Shown piece after piece: positions 10,196-20,922 of a stretch of DNA of 64,000 nt; the stretch's first letter is position 1; each line of letters begins with the position of its first letter. The position numbers were made by a program, and so were the translations under genes. The stretch comes from Symbiodinium natans (taxonomy: Eukaryota; Sar; Dinophyceae; Suessiales; Symbiodiniaceae). Location of the stretch: assembly GCA_905221605.1 (NCBI GenBank), contig CAJNDS010000446.1, positions 246,001 through 310,000 of the forward strand, given 5' to 3'. The notes beneath the pieces were generated by a model, which saw nothing but the letters and a program-made list of their open reading frames with translations, was not told the origin of the DNA and made no database searches.

Positions 10196-10344
10196 CTGGG
10201 ATGCGCACATGGCCTTGTGGGCACCTTTCCTGATGTTGTCTTGGATTTTCCGGCCTTCTCCTGTATCAACAGCTTGCCCACCGGAAGTTTGCAAAACACT
10301 GAGTTTTCTTGGCAGTGCAGAGACAGTTTCGAGCTGGCCCCGCC
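10196..10344 (+). CDS. Exon island, about 49 codons
   Basis: Follows TTGTCTGTAG and reads LGCAHGLVGTFPDVVLDFPA, continuing through FSCINSLPTGSLQ to a poly-C tract. The composition is protein-like. A competing frame is open over the same stretch, but it is less balanced. The 3' boundary is lost in the C-run; a GC donor just before the run is possible. Confidence 0.42.
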
Positions 10345-10395
10345 CCCCCCCCCCCCCCCTTCCCCAATCCTAGACACTTGGCCCCGAACCCTGGG

Positions 10396-10514
10396 TTCTG
10401 GAGTAATGAAAACTTTGATGCTTTTTTGGGTTCTGGGTTCCGATTAGTCAGAGCTACTTATACCTAAGAAGTATATATACTGTTTTTTTTCCAGGGTCTA
10501 CGGGTCTACTCCAA
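10396..10514 (+). mobile_element. Inverted-repeat element family E, copy 1
   Basis: Starts GTTCTGGAGTAATGAAAACT and ends GGGTCTACTCCAAG. Shares GGGTTCTGGGTTCC, a CCTA(A/G)AAAGTATA-type segment and GGTCTACTCCAA with the copy at 55247-55344. It is followed by a short open segment starting VGNQKPGGPSIR, so it may be an intron. Confidence 0.7.
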
Positions 10515-10861
10515 GGTAGGGAACCAGAAGCCAGGCGGCCCCTCAATCCGCAAGTGTTCAACCCTAAACCAAGCCCCAAACACGTAACGAACCCCAAGCC
10601 CGAAACCCCTGTTTAGGGATTGGCATATTTGGGGTGCCCCTATGTTGGGAAACCTCATTTTGGTTCGAGGTGTGTTTAAGGGCCCTTGAGCTGCAAGCAG
10701 CACATTCCAGCGCTGCGGCAGCCCCCTGAAAGACTCCAAAACAAATTAGGGTTTGGGGTTTGGGGTTTAGGGTGTAGGGCTTGGGGTTTAGGAATTAGGG
10801 TTTAGGATTAAGGGTTCAGGGTTCAGGGTTTAGGGTTTGGGCTTCAGGGTTCAGGGTCTAG

Positions 10862-11088
10862 GGCCCGAACGAAACCGGTTCTGGCAGCTCGCAATAGCAG
10901 GGGTGAGTTGCTTCGACTGGAGCATTGTGGGCAACCAGTTCATGTGGCTTGGAGACACTGCCCTGCCATTCCTGATGTGGACTCGGGAGCGTGAAGAGGG
11001 GATAATCTTGGTGGAGTGCGCAGAACTGTTTGATGATGATTTCATTGCTGAGCTGCTTCCAGGCATCACTACAGCTCTCCGCAGCCAA
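10862..11088 (+). CDS. Exon island, about 70 codons
   Basis: One frame runs uninterrupted through ERNRFWQLAIAGVSCFDWS and then NQFMWLGDTALPFL and DDDFIAELLPGITTAL, with a typical soluble-protein composition. An acceptor CTGGCAG at 10886-10888 would start it at CTC. The 3' boundary is not settled. Antisense frames are also open but lower in quality. No family recognised. Confidence 0.5.
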
Positions 11089-11116
11089 ACCCTGAACCCT
11101 GAACGTGCTTGTTCAG

Positions 11117-11224
11117 GCCGCACTCGTGCGCAGCGTCCGTGACTTAGAGCGGCGCGACGGCGTTGCTGTGATCGCCGCGGATTGCGGCCGGATGAGCCTC
11201 GGCCCCAAAGAACAATGTAATTGA
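11117..11224 (+). CDS. Terminal exon island
   Basis: Follows GTTCAG and reads 35 codons (starts AALVRSVRDLERRDGVAV) to TGA at 11222-11224. It does not join the preceding island in phase by any obvious donor, so an exon may be missing or one frame is wrong. Confidence 0.4.
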   Translation, partial: AALVRSVRDLERRDGVAVIAADCGRMSLGPKEQCN

Positions 11225-11578
11225 GGATCCCTCGGCTGGGGCTAGGCACGCCTCCTTCACATCGTGGCTGAGGAACGAGAACCCTCCGTTTTTTCAACCC
11301 TAGATACCGAAACCTTTGGGCTTCGGGTTTATGGTTTCGGGTTTAGGGTCTATAGGGCCTAAAACTCTAAACCCCAAAACCTGAGCCTAAACCCGACAAC
11401 CCGTTTCTCTAGACCCTTAAGCGCCAGACCCCCTCAATCCCACAAGCCCGAAACGTAATCCACATCCCACAAGCGTAATGCCCGCATTTGCGTTTCGTTG
11501 AACCCCTAAATCCCAAACCCTAAACCCTAAACCTTAATCCCTGAGCCCTAAACCCTAACCCTAAACCCTAAGCCCAAG

Positions 11579-11665
11579 GCAATACCCAATGCAAGTCCCA
11601 GGCCCATGCCCTTCGAGATGCAGATGCAGATGCAAGTGATGAAGGCACCGAGTCCGAAACCCTAA
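11579..11665 (+). CDS. Possible terminal exon, Met/Gln-rich
   Basis: After CCCAAG the frame reads AIPNASPRPMPFEMQMQMQ and ends at a TAA contributed by a CCCTAA unit (11663-11665). Low-complexity composition; could be chance. Confidence 0.3.
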   Translation, partial: AIPNASPRPMPFEMQMQMQVMKAPSPKP

Positions 11666-11887
11666 GCCCTAAACCCTAAACCCTAAACCCTAAACCCTAA
11701 ACCCTAAACCCTAAGCCCTAAGCCCTAAGCCCTAAGCCCTAAACCCTAAACCTTAAACCCTAGCCCTAAACCCTAAACCTCTGCCGGGCGCAAGGGAGGG
11801 AACGAGGGACTCAGGCATCTTGTGAACACGCGTCAGGAGATCTTCATGAAATCAGATGCCCGAAATCTAAAGTAAATGCCGGTAGAT

Positions 11888-11972
11888 CCTAAACCCTGAA
11901 CCCTAAACCCTAAACCCTAAACCCTAAACCCTAAACCCTAAACCCTAAACCCTAAACCCTAAACCCTAAACC
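11888..11972 (+). repeat. CCCTAAA array
   Basis: About 12 units, the first with a CCCTGAA variant. Another array of the same orientation precedes it at 11669-11775. Confidence 0.95.
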
Positions 11973-12033
11973 GCCCCAACCCCCAAACCCGACTGTTGAG
12001 GGCATAGGGTGCAACACCTTGAGCTCCTCCCAG

Positions 12034-12071
12034 CCAGAGCCAAGCGCTCCAACATCTCTGAAGAGCTGTGA
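12034..12071 (+). CDS. Possible short terminal exon
   Basis: Follows CTCCTCCCAG and reads RAKRSNISEEL then TGA. Too short for confidence on its own. Confidence 0.25.
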
Positions 12072-12440
12072 GCCACAACCCTTTGCCTAAGGGTCCATGT
12101 TCCCATGTAGGGTTTAGGGTGTAGGGTGTAGGGTTTAGGGTTTAGGGTTTAGGGTTTAGGGTTTAGGGATATATACTTTGGCCCAAAAGCTGTAATATGG
12201 GGACCCCTTTAAGGCCCAGGTATATACTGTGCAGGTACATGGACCCTTTGGGTTTGCAAGCTCAGTAGGGTTTGATGTGTTTAGCGGCAAGGTTGTTAAG
12301 ATCTGCGGGCCCTTTGGTGAAGCAACCCTGAAACCTTGGAACCTCTACCCTAAACCCTAGCCCTAAACCCGAAACCCGAAACCCTAAACCCTAAACCCTA
12401 AACCCTAATCAGAAAAAAGGCGCCCTAGACTGAGGCCCAG

Positions 12441-12499
12441 AGCCTCGGCTACGCCACTTCGGGCACTTGCGCCCGGAGCCTCTGAAGGGCTGGTGGCGG
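12441..12499 (+). CDS. Exon island
   Basis: After GGCCCAG one frame reads ASATPLRALAPGASEGLVA to a GG before GTCCTAGG. Upstream is a CCCTAAA array and downstream TTTAGGG, the usual polarity. A second frame reaches a TGA sooner. Product unknown. Confidence 0.33.
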
Positions 12500-12522
12500 G
12501 TCCTAGGGTTGAGGGATTTGGA

Positions 12523-12624
12523 TTTAGGGTTTAGGGTTCAGGGTTCAGGGTTCAGGGTTCAGGGCTTAGGGTTTAGGGTTTAGGGTTTAGGGTTTAGGGT
12601 TTAGGGTTTAGGGTTTAGGGTTAA
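12523..12624 (+). repeat. TTTAGGG array with a TTCAGGG block
   Basis: Several TTCAGGG units at the left end, then about 9 perfect TTTAGGG units. This shows local homogenisation of a variant. Confidence 0.92.
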
Positions 12625-12741
12625 TTAGGGTTAGGGGTTTATCGCTGAGGCTTTAGGGTTGCGTGGTAGTCTGTGGTGGGCCGGTTCGGGGGGGACTTGA
12701 GGGGGGGGCGGGGGTAGGTTCGACTCAGGATTTAACTTTCC

Positions 12742-12818
12742 CTTAGTTGTAGAGTAGGTGTAATCCCCTTACAATCCCAAAGGTTAACCTTTAGTTCCCC
12801 TACGTACTGGACAACTAG
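12742..12818 (+). mobile_element. Inverted-repeat element family G, copy 2 (shortened)
   Basis: Starts CTTAGTTGTAGAGTAGG and ends GTACTGGACAACTAG. The stretch GTAATCCCCTTACAATCCCA and AAAGGTTAACCTTTAGTTCC match family G. About 20 bp of the 5' interior is missing relative to the other copies. Confidence 0.75.
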
Positions 12819-13096
12819 ATTCCACAAAGCTTGAGGACAGCTTGTACGGCCGAAGGTACACATGGCTGTTTAGACGCCCGAAGCCCGAAGCCCGAAACCT
12901 TGAGCAGCAAGATGCCCAAGCACAACAAACCCTTGAAACCCTAGGAACCCTGTAAACCCTTTTAGTTTCTACAAACCCTAACCCTAAACCCTAAACCTAA
13001 ACCCTAAAAAACCCTATAAACCCTATAAACCCTAGAAGCCTTATAAGCCCTATAAACCCAAAAGCCCTCACCCCCCCCCCCCCCCCCCCCGCGCAG

Positions 13097-13150
13097 CTCA
13101 ATGCCTTCTGGGCCCTGCTCGAGCTTGTGAAGCCCATCAAGCTCTCGCAG
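13097..13150 (+). CDS. Exon island with GC donor
   Basis: Follows a C-rich tract and GCGCAG and reads LNAFWALLELVKPIKLSQ (18 codons, all but two with C or G third), ending CAG before GCTGGT. Clean phase 0 at both ends. The strong third-base bias and GC donor make this one of the better single islands. Confidence 0.48.
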
Positions 13151-14177
13151 GCTGGTTTTGGGGGAGTTAAGGGTTTAGAGTTTAGGGTTTAGGGTTTAGG
13201 GTTTAGGGACACCTTTTGAGGTTTAGGGCCTACACTTTAAAGAAATACTAGAGACATCTCACTAGGGAAAGTAGACTACTCATCTTTAAGCTGGAAGATT
13301 TTTTGAGATATTTGCAAAGCTCCGGGGATCTTAGATGGATTTCTCAAGGCATCCGAAAATGTTCAGGAATAAAATTGAAGGTTGAGTTCTATATTCTTCG
13401 GAATTAGGAACCTTTGGTTTGATTCAGATTTTTTCAAATATTTTCAGGATCTCAGAACTTTGAAAATCTAAAGATGTTTGAAGATGTGAGCATCGTAGTA
13501 AATAAATTCGGGAAGAAGCAATACGAAGAGCTAAATTTATACTAAGAGGAATGAATATGCCCTCCACCCTCTGATGATTGACGGAACTTTTATGAGGATC
13601 CTTCTTGGACGTTCCTAGAAAGAAGGTCATGCTACTTTGGGAGTTCCTAGAATATAGATGCCGTAAACCCTAAACCCATTTTATTTGGGGGGCGCATTCT
13701 GGGCACTTTGGCCCCGGAGACAAGCTTTTAAAGCCTTTGGGATGTTTTTGGGGTTTAGGGTACAGGACTTGGAATATCATACCACTTGTCGTAGCGTTGC
13801 ATCGGATGTCTGCAGCATTCCCTAAGCTTCTCGCCTTTTTCTTGCTGGGTCCGACAGGATGTAATTGAGGAATACTTCGACAGGGTTTCAAGTCCGCCAA
13901 GCCCTTGAACTATAAGCCCGAAACCAGATTTAGGGTACAGGGTCCAGGGTTTGGGTTTAGGACAGTTTTAGGACCTTACAAAAACCGATAAAAAGCCCTA
14001 TAAACCCTTATAATTAAAACCCTATAAACTCTTATAAACCCCTATAAAACCCCATAAACCTCTATAAAACCCTTATAAAGCCCTATAAACCCTTTAGAGC
14101 CCTACAAACCCGAAAGAGCCGGCCCGGCGACTCCCGTAGGAGGTTGAGGGTTGAGGGCTGAGGGCTGAGGGGTATGG

Positions 14178-14307
14178 GTTTAGGGTTTAGGGTTTAGGGT
14201 TTAGGGGTTAGGGTTTAGGGTTTAGGGTTTAGGGTTTAGTGTTTAGGGTTTAGGGTTTAGGGTTTAGGGTTTAGGGTTTAGGGTTTAGGGTTTAGGGTTT
14301 AGGGTTT
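14178..14307 (+). repeat. TTTAGGG array, about 18 units
   Basis: Near-perfect units with single-base variants; preceded by CCCTATAAA-type degenerate repeat from about 13980 to 14110. Confidence 0.95.
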
Positions 14308-14338
14308 AAGACCCTACAAAAACCCGATAAACCCCTAT

Positions 14339-14850
14339 ATGCGCCAGCGTAGGCGCACCCCCCCCCCCCCATGGTATTTCCCCCTCCCCCCTGTGGTTCA
14401 TGGTGGGTTTTGGGGTCCCCTCCCCCCCCCCCCTGTGGTTCATGGTCCGTGGTTCATGGGTTTGTGGTTTAGGGGTTTAGGGTTAGGCTGTAGAGTTCAG
14501 GATTTTCACTCTGGTCCATTGGTTCATTGTGGGTTTAGAGTTTAATCAGGGTTCAAGGTTTGGGGTAATGGTAGGTTTACGGTTTCCCCTCTCCCCCCTG
14601 TGGTTCGTGCTGAGTTTACGCTTCAGGGTTCAGGGTTAAAGCGGCTAAGGTTTCGGGTTTACCCTTCTCCCTCCTGTCGTTCATTGGTGGGTTTAGGTTT
14701 TAGGGCTTAGGGTTCAGGGTGTGGGGTTTAGGCTGAGGTTTCTCTGTCCTCCCCCGTGGTCCGTGGTGTTTTTAGGGTTAACAGGCAGGGTTTGGGGGGG
14801 GATGCCGTGGGGGGGGGGGGGGGGGATACCATGGGGGGGGGGGGGTCGAT
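14339..14850 (+). other. Gap with C-runs, G-runs and degenerate telomere-like sequence
   Basis: Tracts such as TCCCCCCTGTGGTTCATGG recur at about 14385, 14420, 14590 and 14665, suggesting a diverged tandem unit containing TGTGGTTCATGG. There are long G-runs at 14808-14845. I see no supportable gene. Confidence 0.7.
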
Positions 14851-15250
14851 TACGCGCAACGCGGGCGCATATAAACCCTCATAAAAATCCGACCATAAAC
14901 CCCTATCAAACCCTAGAAAACCCTATAGAACCCTTTAGAGTGCCTCCTGCAGGAGGTTGAGGGCTGAGGGGCTGAGGGCTGAGGGGCTCAGGCGCCACCC
15001 TTCCTAAGACCGGAGTAGGCCCCCATTCCGTCTTCTTAGGGTCGGGGTTCCCGTATCATCCCCTGAAAGCCACAAAGGGCACCCTGCGTATTCCCATAGG
15101 TTAATACTGGGTCACCTTAAACCCTAAACCCTAAACCCTAAACCCTATACCCTATAAACCCGAAACCCTAAACCCTATAAACCCTATAAACCCTATAACC
15201 CCTAAACCCGAAACCCTAAACCCTAACCCCTAGGCTGGCTTCAAGTGCAG

Positions 15251-15325
15251 GTCCCCACCCTGGAGGCCTTCTACTTGCTTAGAGAGGGCGAGCTCGACAA
15301 AGAGGCCCACCGTTCTCCAAGCTGA
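15251..15325 (+). CDS. Terminal exon island
   Basis: Follows CAAGTGCAG and reads 24 codons (starts VPTLEAFYLLREGELDKEAH) to TGA at 15323-15325. Upstream CCCTAAA, downstream TTTAGGG. Product unknown; chance frame possible. Confidence 0.42.
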   Translation, partial: VPTLEAFYLLREGELDKEAHRSPS

Positions 15326-16432
15326 GACCCCAACCCCGCCCCCCTAAAGCCCTAAAACCCAAACCGGGAACCAAATGTAGGGTTTAGGGTTTAGGGTTTT
15401 TAGGGTTTAGAGTTTAGGGTTCAGGGTTTAGGGTTTAGGGTTTAGGGCTTTCGGCCTCTGACGACCCCCCCGCACTGCGGAGGGCATCCGTCACCTCCCA
15501 CTCGATGCGTCTCGCCCAAATGCAAGAAGATGCTGTAGGGGTTTAGGGTTTTACGGGTTTAGGGATTTACTAAGGGGTTTTGGGGTTTCGGGGCTTAGGG
15601 GTTTAGGGTTTTAGAGGTTCAGAGGTTCAGGGATTAGGGGTTTACGGCCAGCGCGCCAACGGCTGGGGCACGCCACCTGACTCAAGTGCAGCAGCTGCCA
15701 TGAGACAGCTCCAGCATGACAGCCAGAAACCCCTTGCGCACAGGACGTGTGGTCAGACGTGGTCGGTGGCCGAAAACCAAATGGAGCTGGGGATGCTGGA
15801 GATACCCTAAATAAGCCTGAAGCCCTGCCGGTTTCAACCCCGCCTCTTGTTGGGGTTGATTTCTCCGACTTGGGCGATCCCATGTGGTGCTTTCAGGCTT
15901 TTGGGCTTAGCGGGTTTGACGATGTGATCCAAGCCCTAAACCCCAAACCCCAAACCCCAAACTTTATCCCTGGCCGCCCCAGCTGCCCTAGCCTTCTTAT
16001 GCTGAACTCAAGGCATCGGCAGAAGATCCCTGGGTCACTGCTAGATACACAAGCTTGCGGTCCCGGCTTTTTTGGGGTTTGCGGGTACTAGGGTGTTCGG
16101 GTATCGGGTATTCGGGTATTTTCTGTATGGGGGCAATATAGGCTATTTGGGTACACAATATATGGAGCGTTAGTAAGTGTACACTTTGCTAAGGTTCCTT
16201 GGGTTCTGGTAACTTGCTTAGCAGCCCCGGAGGCTCGAGCACCGAAGAAATCGTAGTGAGCCTCCTACACCTTGAACCAACCCTCAACCCTAAACCCTAA
16301 ACCCTCAACCCCAAACCCTAAACCCTAAACCCCCTAAACCCTGTAAAGCTTTAACCCTTCACCCTAAACTCTCAACCCTAAACCCTCAACCCCCTAAACC
16401 CTGTAAAGCCTAAACCCTATAAAGACCAGCAG

Positions 16433-17003
16433 GTGATCGGAGGCTTCCTGGAGGAAGCGCGGTTTGGTGACTCAGAGGAGGCCCACCAGAGGGCCAGCGT
16501 CTCCTTGGCTTCGGGAAGCAAGGTTTAGGGTTTAGGGTTTAGGGTTTAGGGTTTAGGGTTTAGGACTTAGGGTTACGGGTGTGCGGTATGCAGTATGCGG
16601 TATTCGGCATGTTATGTTCTATCCCCCCCTAACCCCCCCCCCGACACCGTCCAAAAGGGCCGGGGCTGCATGTCGCCTTATTCGGAGGTCTACAGGTTTC
16701 CCGAAAATCCCCAACGCCAAGCCCTAAAAGCCCTAAACCCCCAAACCCCTAAACCTAAACCTCTAAACCCTATAAACCCTAAACTCCAAACAAGCCCTAT
16801 ACCCTAAACCCTAAACCCCTAAACCCTATAAACCCTATAAACCCTATAAACCCTATAAACCCTATAAACCCTATAAACCCTATAAACCCTATAAACCCCA
16901 AACCCCCTAATCCCTAAACACCGCAGGTGGAGGCGGCCAAGTCTTTCGTGGCCTCAGAGGCCCTCCTGAAGGACGCTGCAAAGCAAAGAGCTCAGGCTGT
17001 CAA
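16433..17003 (+). CDS. Two exons in phase, Ala/Glu/Lys-rich helical protein
   Basis: Exon 16433-16522 follows CAGCAG and reads 30 codons (starts VIGGFLEEARFGDSEEAHQR), ending AAG at a donor that is itself the first telomere unit, GTTTAGGG. Exon 16927-17003 follows CACCGCAG and reads VEAAKSFVASEALLKDAAKQ and five more codons to AA before GTTTTTG. Phase 0 joins them. The 404-bp intron opens with six TTTAGGG units and closes with CCCTAAA and CCCTATAAA arrays. The joined peptide looks helical or coiled-coil; no family recognised. Confidence 0.6.
16821..16896 (+). repeat. CCCTATAAA nonamer array
   Basis: Eight 9-mer units CCCTATAAA, a variant of CCCTAAA with an inserted AT, flanked by ordinary units. 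The same 9-mer is scattered at 5960-6090, 13010-13060, 13980-14110, 15140-15200 and 50920-51000. Confidence 0.93.
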
Positions 17004-17225
17004 GTTTTTGTTTGGCTTTGGGGTTCTAGGGTTTCGAGTATTTAGGGTTGAGAGTTTAGGGTTTAGGGTTTGGGGCTTAGGGTTTATAGGGTTTAGGGTT
17101 GAGGGTTGAGGGTTTGGGTTAGATTTGAAAAGTTTATAGAATTTAGGCTTTAAGGGTTCGGGGTTTTACGGTTCAGGGGTTTAGGGTTTGAGGGGATTAG
17201 GGGGCTAGGCTTTTTGGGGTTTAAC

Positions 17226-17292
17226 AGTCCTTAGTAGGGATTCTCGTACCCCCTAGTAGAATCCTTGTTCAGGGGTAACATCCCAAGGGGTC
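17226..17292 (+). mobile_element. Degenerate family B element remnant
   Basis: Contains AACAGTCCTTAGTAGGGATT, then CCCCCTAGTAGAATCC, and ends GGTAACATCCCAAGG, matching the middle and 3' end of family B. The 5' terminal repeat is missing. Confidence 0.55.
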
Positions 17293-18008
17293 CTCATCAT
17301 GAGGCGGCCCCTCTTATATAGGGTACACAAAAGACGGACCCTAAACCCTAAGCCATTTAGAGAACTGACCATGTTTGTGCTCCCAGTTAGGGGTTCATCT
17401 GGAGATTCATGTGGAGTGTCAAATACCATCAGTAAGGTGGGAACGAAATTTGCCTTACTTCCACCTACTTTTTTGTACCCATGGACCTCCCTGTGGGCTT
17501 ACGCTTGTTGAGGTTCCCAACCCAGATCTTCTGGCTCACTTTGCGCGCCGCTTGCCAGCAATTAGAGGTGGTTTCGGGTTCAGCAGCACTCCTCATAGCA
17601 GCCTTGCGCAAGAGGAACCCTAAACCCTAAACCCTTTGGCCTTGTGGAGCTGAGGGGGTTGGTCCTCGGTGTCAAATGTTTTTTCAGGCCCATGGTGGCG
17701 AAACAGGGTTTTAGGGTGTACTTGGGGTTTGAGGTTCTGAGTTGTCGTTAGAGGGTTAGGCTGTTGGGATATAGGAGTTTTTGGGGTTTAGGTTTTGGGG
17801 CTTCAGGGTTATAGGGTATAGAGCTTTCAGGCTTTAGGGCTCAGAGCTTGACGGTTTTGCGGTTCGACTTGTGTGGTGTAGGGCGGTTTGGGGTTTAGGG
17901 TTTAGGGTTTCAGGTTTTGGTGTGCATAGTCGATGGCTTGGGGCTTTAGGATGCCGGGTGAGGGGATCTTTTTTTGGTGGGTGTCGGCTGGCTGAGAGTC
18001 TGCGATTG

Positions 18009-18045
18009 AGAGAGAGCGAGAGAGAGAGGGAGAGAGAGAGAGAGA
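18009..18045 (+). repeat. GA microsatellite
   Basis: GAGAGAGA run just before a short CCCTAAA array. Similar GA runs are at 42403-42430 and 51257-51290. Confidence 0.9.
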
Positions 18046-18079
18046 CCCTAAACCCTAAACCCTACCCCAACATTCTAAG

Positions 18080-18884
18080 CCGAAGGCCTTCCACGTGCTG
18101 CTGGTGCCGGTCTTCAAGGAGATCCTAAAAGCCTCAACCCTAAACCCTAAACCCTAGCCCCTGCTGGCATTGAGGGTTGGGGTTTATGGTTTGGGCTTCA
18201 GGGCTCGCTTGGGGACCTCCAAAGGTGCATGTTTATGGGTCAAGGTTTAGGGTTTAGGGTTTGGGGTGTCGTGTCTAGGGTAGGCTTCACCCAACATGAA
18301 ACACAAGGGGCTCGGTGTCGAATTTCTCGGTCACGAGGGAAGCGAGTAAGACCCAGGGCTTGTAACCGCCGAGCAGGAAAAGCCCAGCCCTAGCGCCGAG
18401 TTCTTGTAAGGCCTGGGTAATACTAAGGTTTAGGTTTAAGGGTTTAGGGTTTAGGGTTTAGGGCTTAGGGCTTAGGGTTTTAAGAATATAGGGGCTTGTG
18501 CGCACACCATAACCCCAATCTCTAGCTCCTGTTCATGGTTGATCTGGGTCTGAGTCTTCATGTCTTGAGAGTTACTAACCGTTTGAGAGATCAGTCCAAC
18601 CGCAGCACCCATCACACCGTGAGACCCAACTTCTGTTTCCAAGCCACCAAGCCCTTGTCAGACGGAATCCTTCCCACCTGTCAGTCTGGCCCATGTTCGC
18701 TCTCCCAAATGCCCTTACAATTTATACTTTGAATGGGGGTTTAGGGTTTAGGGTTTAGGGTTTAGGGAGTTAGTCCTACTCTGGTGGGGATTGCAAGGAG
18801 CACCTGTGCATGCTTTGCGCAGCCAGCTACTTCCATGGAAAGAGCATGGCCACCATGGAGGCCCTGGAAGTTAAAAACACATAG
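18080..18884 (+). CDS. Three candidate exons (18080-18118, 18284-18345, 18774-18884)
   Basis: Island 1 reads PKAFHVLLVPVFK, ending AAG before GAGATC (GA donor). Island 2 follows CTAGGGTAG and reads ASPNMKHKGLGVEFLGHEGS, ending before GTAAGA, a standard donor. Both meet in phase 0. Island 3 follows GAGTTAG; its best-biased frame reads SYSGGDCKEHLCMLCAASYF and continues to TAG at 18882, with a CxxxxCxxC cysteine cluster, but the phase-compatible frame is a different one, also open. Products unknown; the third link is uncertain. Confidence 0.4.
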
Positions 18885-18886
18885 GG

Positions 18887-18950
18887 TTTAGGGTTTAGGG
18901 TTTAGGGTTTAGGGTTTAGGGTTTAGGGTTTAGGGTTTAGGGTTCAGGGC
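18887..18950 (+). repeat. TTTAGGG array
   Basis: About nine units immediately after the 18774-18884 island. Confidence 0.93.
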
Positions 18951-19095
18951 AAACCCTAAACCCTAAACACACCCCTCCATCACTAAATCGCTGTGGCAAG
19001 AAGTTCAGGCGTAGTGTTTTCCAGAGCTTCGTTGACTTGGGTGCTGGGTTGAAGTCAAGCTTGAGCCCTAATAACCCCAAACCCTAAACCGGTTT

Positions 19096-19370
19096 ATGCT
19101 TAGGCTTTACGCCCGTGTCATGAACCCCATCCAGTCGAACCTCATCCCGGGAGGTGCATCGTACTTACTTCTAAGAAGGGTAGGGTTTGGGGTTAGGGGA
19201 ACTATGCTTATGACCCTAAGATATAGGGTTCTTCTAACCCTACTTGTAAATACCCAAGAACCTCCAAGTAGACCAAGTACAAGGACGCTGGGTCGGACTT
19301 GGCGGAGGACACTAGGACACCAAACAGCGGCTGCCAGAAGCCACTGCACGCCGATACTTCAAGCTTAGAG
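19096..19370 (+). CDS. Possible first exon plus second exon around a family F element
   Basis: An ATG at 19096 opens MLRLYARVMNPIQSNLIP up to about 19149. Beyond the element, a frame beginning near 19268 reads TKYKDAGSDLAEDTRTPNSG and on to SSLE before TTTAGG, with strong third-base bias. The element between supplies plausible splice sites, but the phases do not meet with any canonical pair I found, so the junction is unresolved. Confidence 0.38.
19150..19270 (+). mobile_element. Introner-like element family F, 5'-truncated copy
   Basis: The 5' end GGAGGTGCATCGTACTTAC and 3' end TACCCAAGAACCTCCAAGTA resemble the family F termini TACTTGGAGGTTCATGGGTA and its complement. Interior CTTATGACCCTAAGATATAG matches the 50020 copy. 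Confidence 0.6.
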
Positions 19371-19395
19371 TTTAGGTTTAGGGTTCAGGGTTTAG

Positions 19396-19538
19396 GGAGC
19401 ACCTGGCCCAAGCGCGCGTCCCGAAAGCGGAAACGTGCGCATTACTTGTGCAATTGCACTGGCGTCCTGTGTGCGCAAACCCTGCCAATTCCTTGACACC
19501 TACACCAAAACATTCCAAGACATGAAAACCCACATAAG
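19396..19538 (+). CDS. Exon island, about 47 codons
   Basis: A TTTAG from a telomere unit is the candidate acceptor. The frame reads GAPGPSARPESGNVRITCAI, then VRKPCQFLDTYTKTFQ, ending AAG before GATCC (GA donor). An alternative frame reaches a TGA at about 19494. Product unknown. Confidence 0.4.
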
Positions 19539-19640
19539 GATCCTAAACCCTAAACCCTAAACCCGATTGGTGGGTTCTCGAAGCCTTACAGGCAGGGGAC
19601 CCCAATCGCATGACATGGCGATCTCGCCATATAATATACT

Positions 19641-19710
19641 TTATACATGTATGTATGTGTATATATATATATACACATACATGTATATGCATATACGTAT
19701 ATGAATAGTA
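19641..19710 (+). repeat. TA/TG-rich microsatellite
   Basis: ATGTATGTGTATATATATAT followed by TACACATACATGTATATG. Comparable blocks occur at 21797-21850, 27720-27850, 28330-28366, 31078-31140, 31800-31860, 32120-32195 and 40905-40965. Confidence 0.9.
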
Positions 19711-19974
19711 ACCTAGTTATTTTCATATGCTTATTATTAACTATGCCCCTGAATATTTATAATTACATAGATTCTATGCGTCTTTTTGCGCATGGAGACC
19801 CACTAGTACCTCCCGCGACCATTCTCACGCTGACCTTATCAGACCTGGATGCATGGCACTACGCACGCTGTCTCCCCATGCACGAAGCACCCTAAACCCT
19901 GAACCCTAAACCCTAAACCCCTAAACCCTAAACGCGGTGTGTGCTGTAAATGCCATGCCCTTGTCTGTCTTCAG

Positions 19975-20058
19975 TCGGCCATGGGCGAGCACTTCGTGTA
20001 CGACGCCATCCTCGGGAGCAGCGGTTTCCTAGGACCCGGTGGTTCCTTGGGGGTCTAG
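19975..20058 (+). CDS. Terminal exon island
   Basis: Follows CTGTCTTCAG and reads SAMGEHFVYDAILGSSGFLG and further to TAG at 20056-20058. It could instead be internal with a donor at GTGGTT. Third positions are strongly C/G. Product unknown. Confidence 0.45.
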   Translation, partial: SAMGEHFVYDAILGSSGFLGPGGSLGV

Positions 20059-20394
20059 GGTTTATGGGGTTTAGTGTTTTGGGGTTTTAGGCTTTCCCTT
20101 CTAATGTCCTACCTCGTAGCTGTTCGAAAGGGCATGGAAAAGGACGTCAGGCTTGCAGGATCTGTGGGGTAGTGTCAAACGCACGTGTAGTTCGTTTGGT
20201 TGTCGTGTGCGGTGTAGGGTTTAGGGTTTAGAAATTCTGTGCTTTGAGAGTTTTTGCTTTTCCCCAGTTGCGGTGTGTTTAGGGTTTAGGGTTGAGGGTT
20301 TCGGATCTAGGGCAGACCGAACTGGTATCTTGGGGAGCGGATGTCTCCCAGCTCTTATGGCCCTCTCGTCCTTTCTTGGGGGAAGTTTGATGAG

Positions 20395-20441
20395 GCTTTT
20401 TTTCCTTTTTTTTTTGGTGGGGGAGGGGGGGAGGGGGGCAT
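20395..20441 (+). other. Poly-T followed by G-rich tract in a gap
   Basis: TTTTTTTCC and GGTGGGGGAGGGGGG-type sequence. The surrounding interval 20060-20920 has only weak overlapping open frames plus a 21-base G-run at 20688-20714; I support no gene there. Confidence 0.6.
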
Positions 20442-20922
20442 TTGTCCCATTGATTTCCCTAAGCTCGTAGAACATGTGGTGCTACCGTCCTTGCAGCTGT
20501 GGAAAGGGTTAATTCTTTTCATAAATCCCTATACTATACAGCATGCCCAAGGCATGCTCTCAGATTTGGGCCTAGAGCTTAGGGCTTCGAGCCCGTTGCC
20601 CCAAAACCTTGCAAGCCCTAAACCCGCAGCCCCCAGCCGTACGCGCCAGCCAAACATTAAAGGGGCCTCAACGGAGAGGGGGGGGTCATTGGGGGGGGGG
20701 GGGGGGGGGGGGGGTTAGGGTACCTAGGGAACCTTACGGAAGCTTAGGGAGCCGTGGGGAGGAGGAGGGAGGATCATGCAACCCCTTGGGTTACAGAATA
20801 TAATTAGTGGGTCGACTAACAGTATTCGCTTCTAGGGTCCCTTTAACCCTCAACTCCCTATTCTAATTATCAAGGGCCCTTACATGAGGGAACCTTGACT
20901 TGAACCCCCCCCTTAAGAACCC

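Noticed and set aside
10851-11297. 148-codon open frame on the minus strand
   Set aside because: Ser/Arg/Pro-rich antisense of two + islands (10862-11088 and 11117-11224) that have better composition and acceptors.
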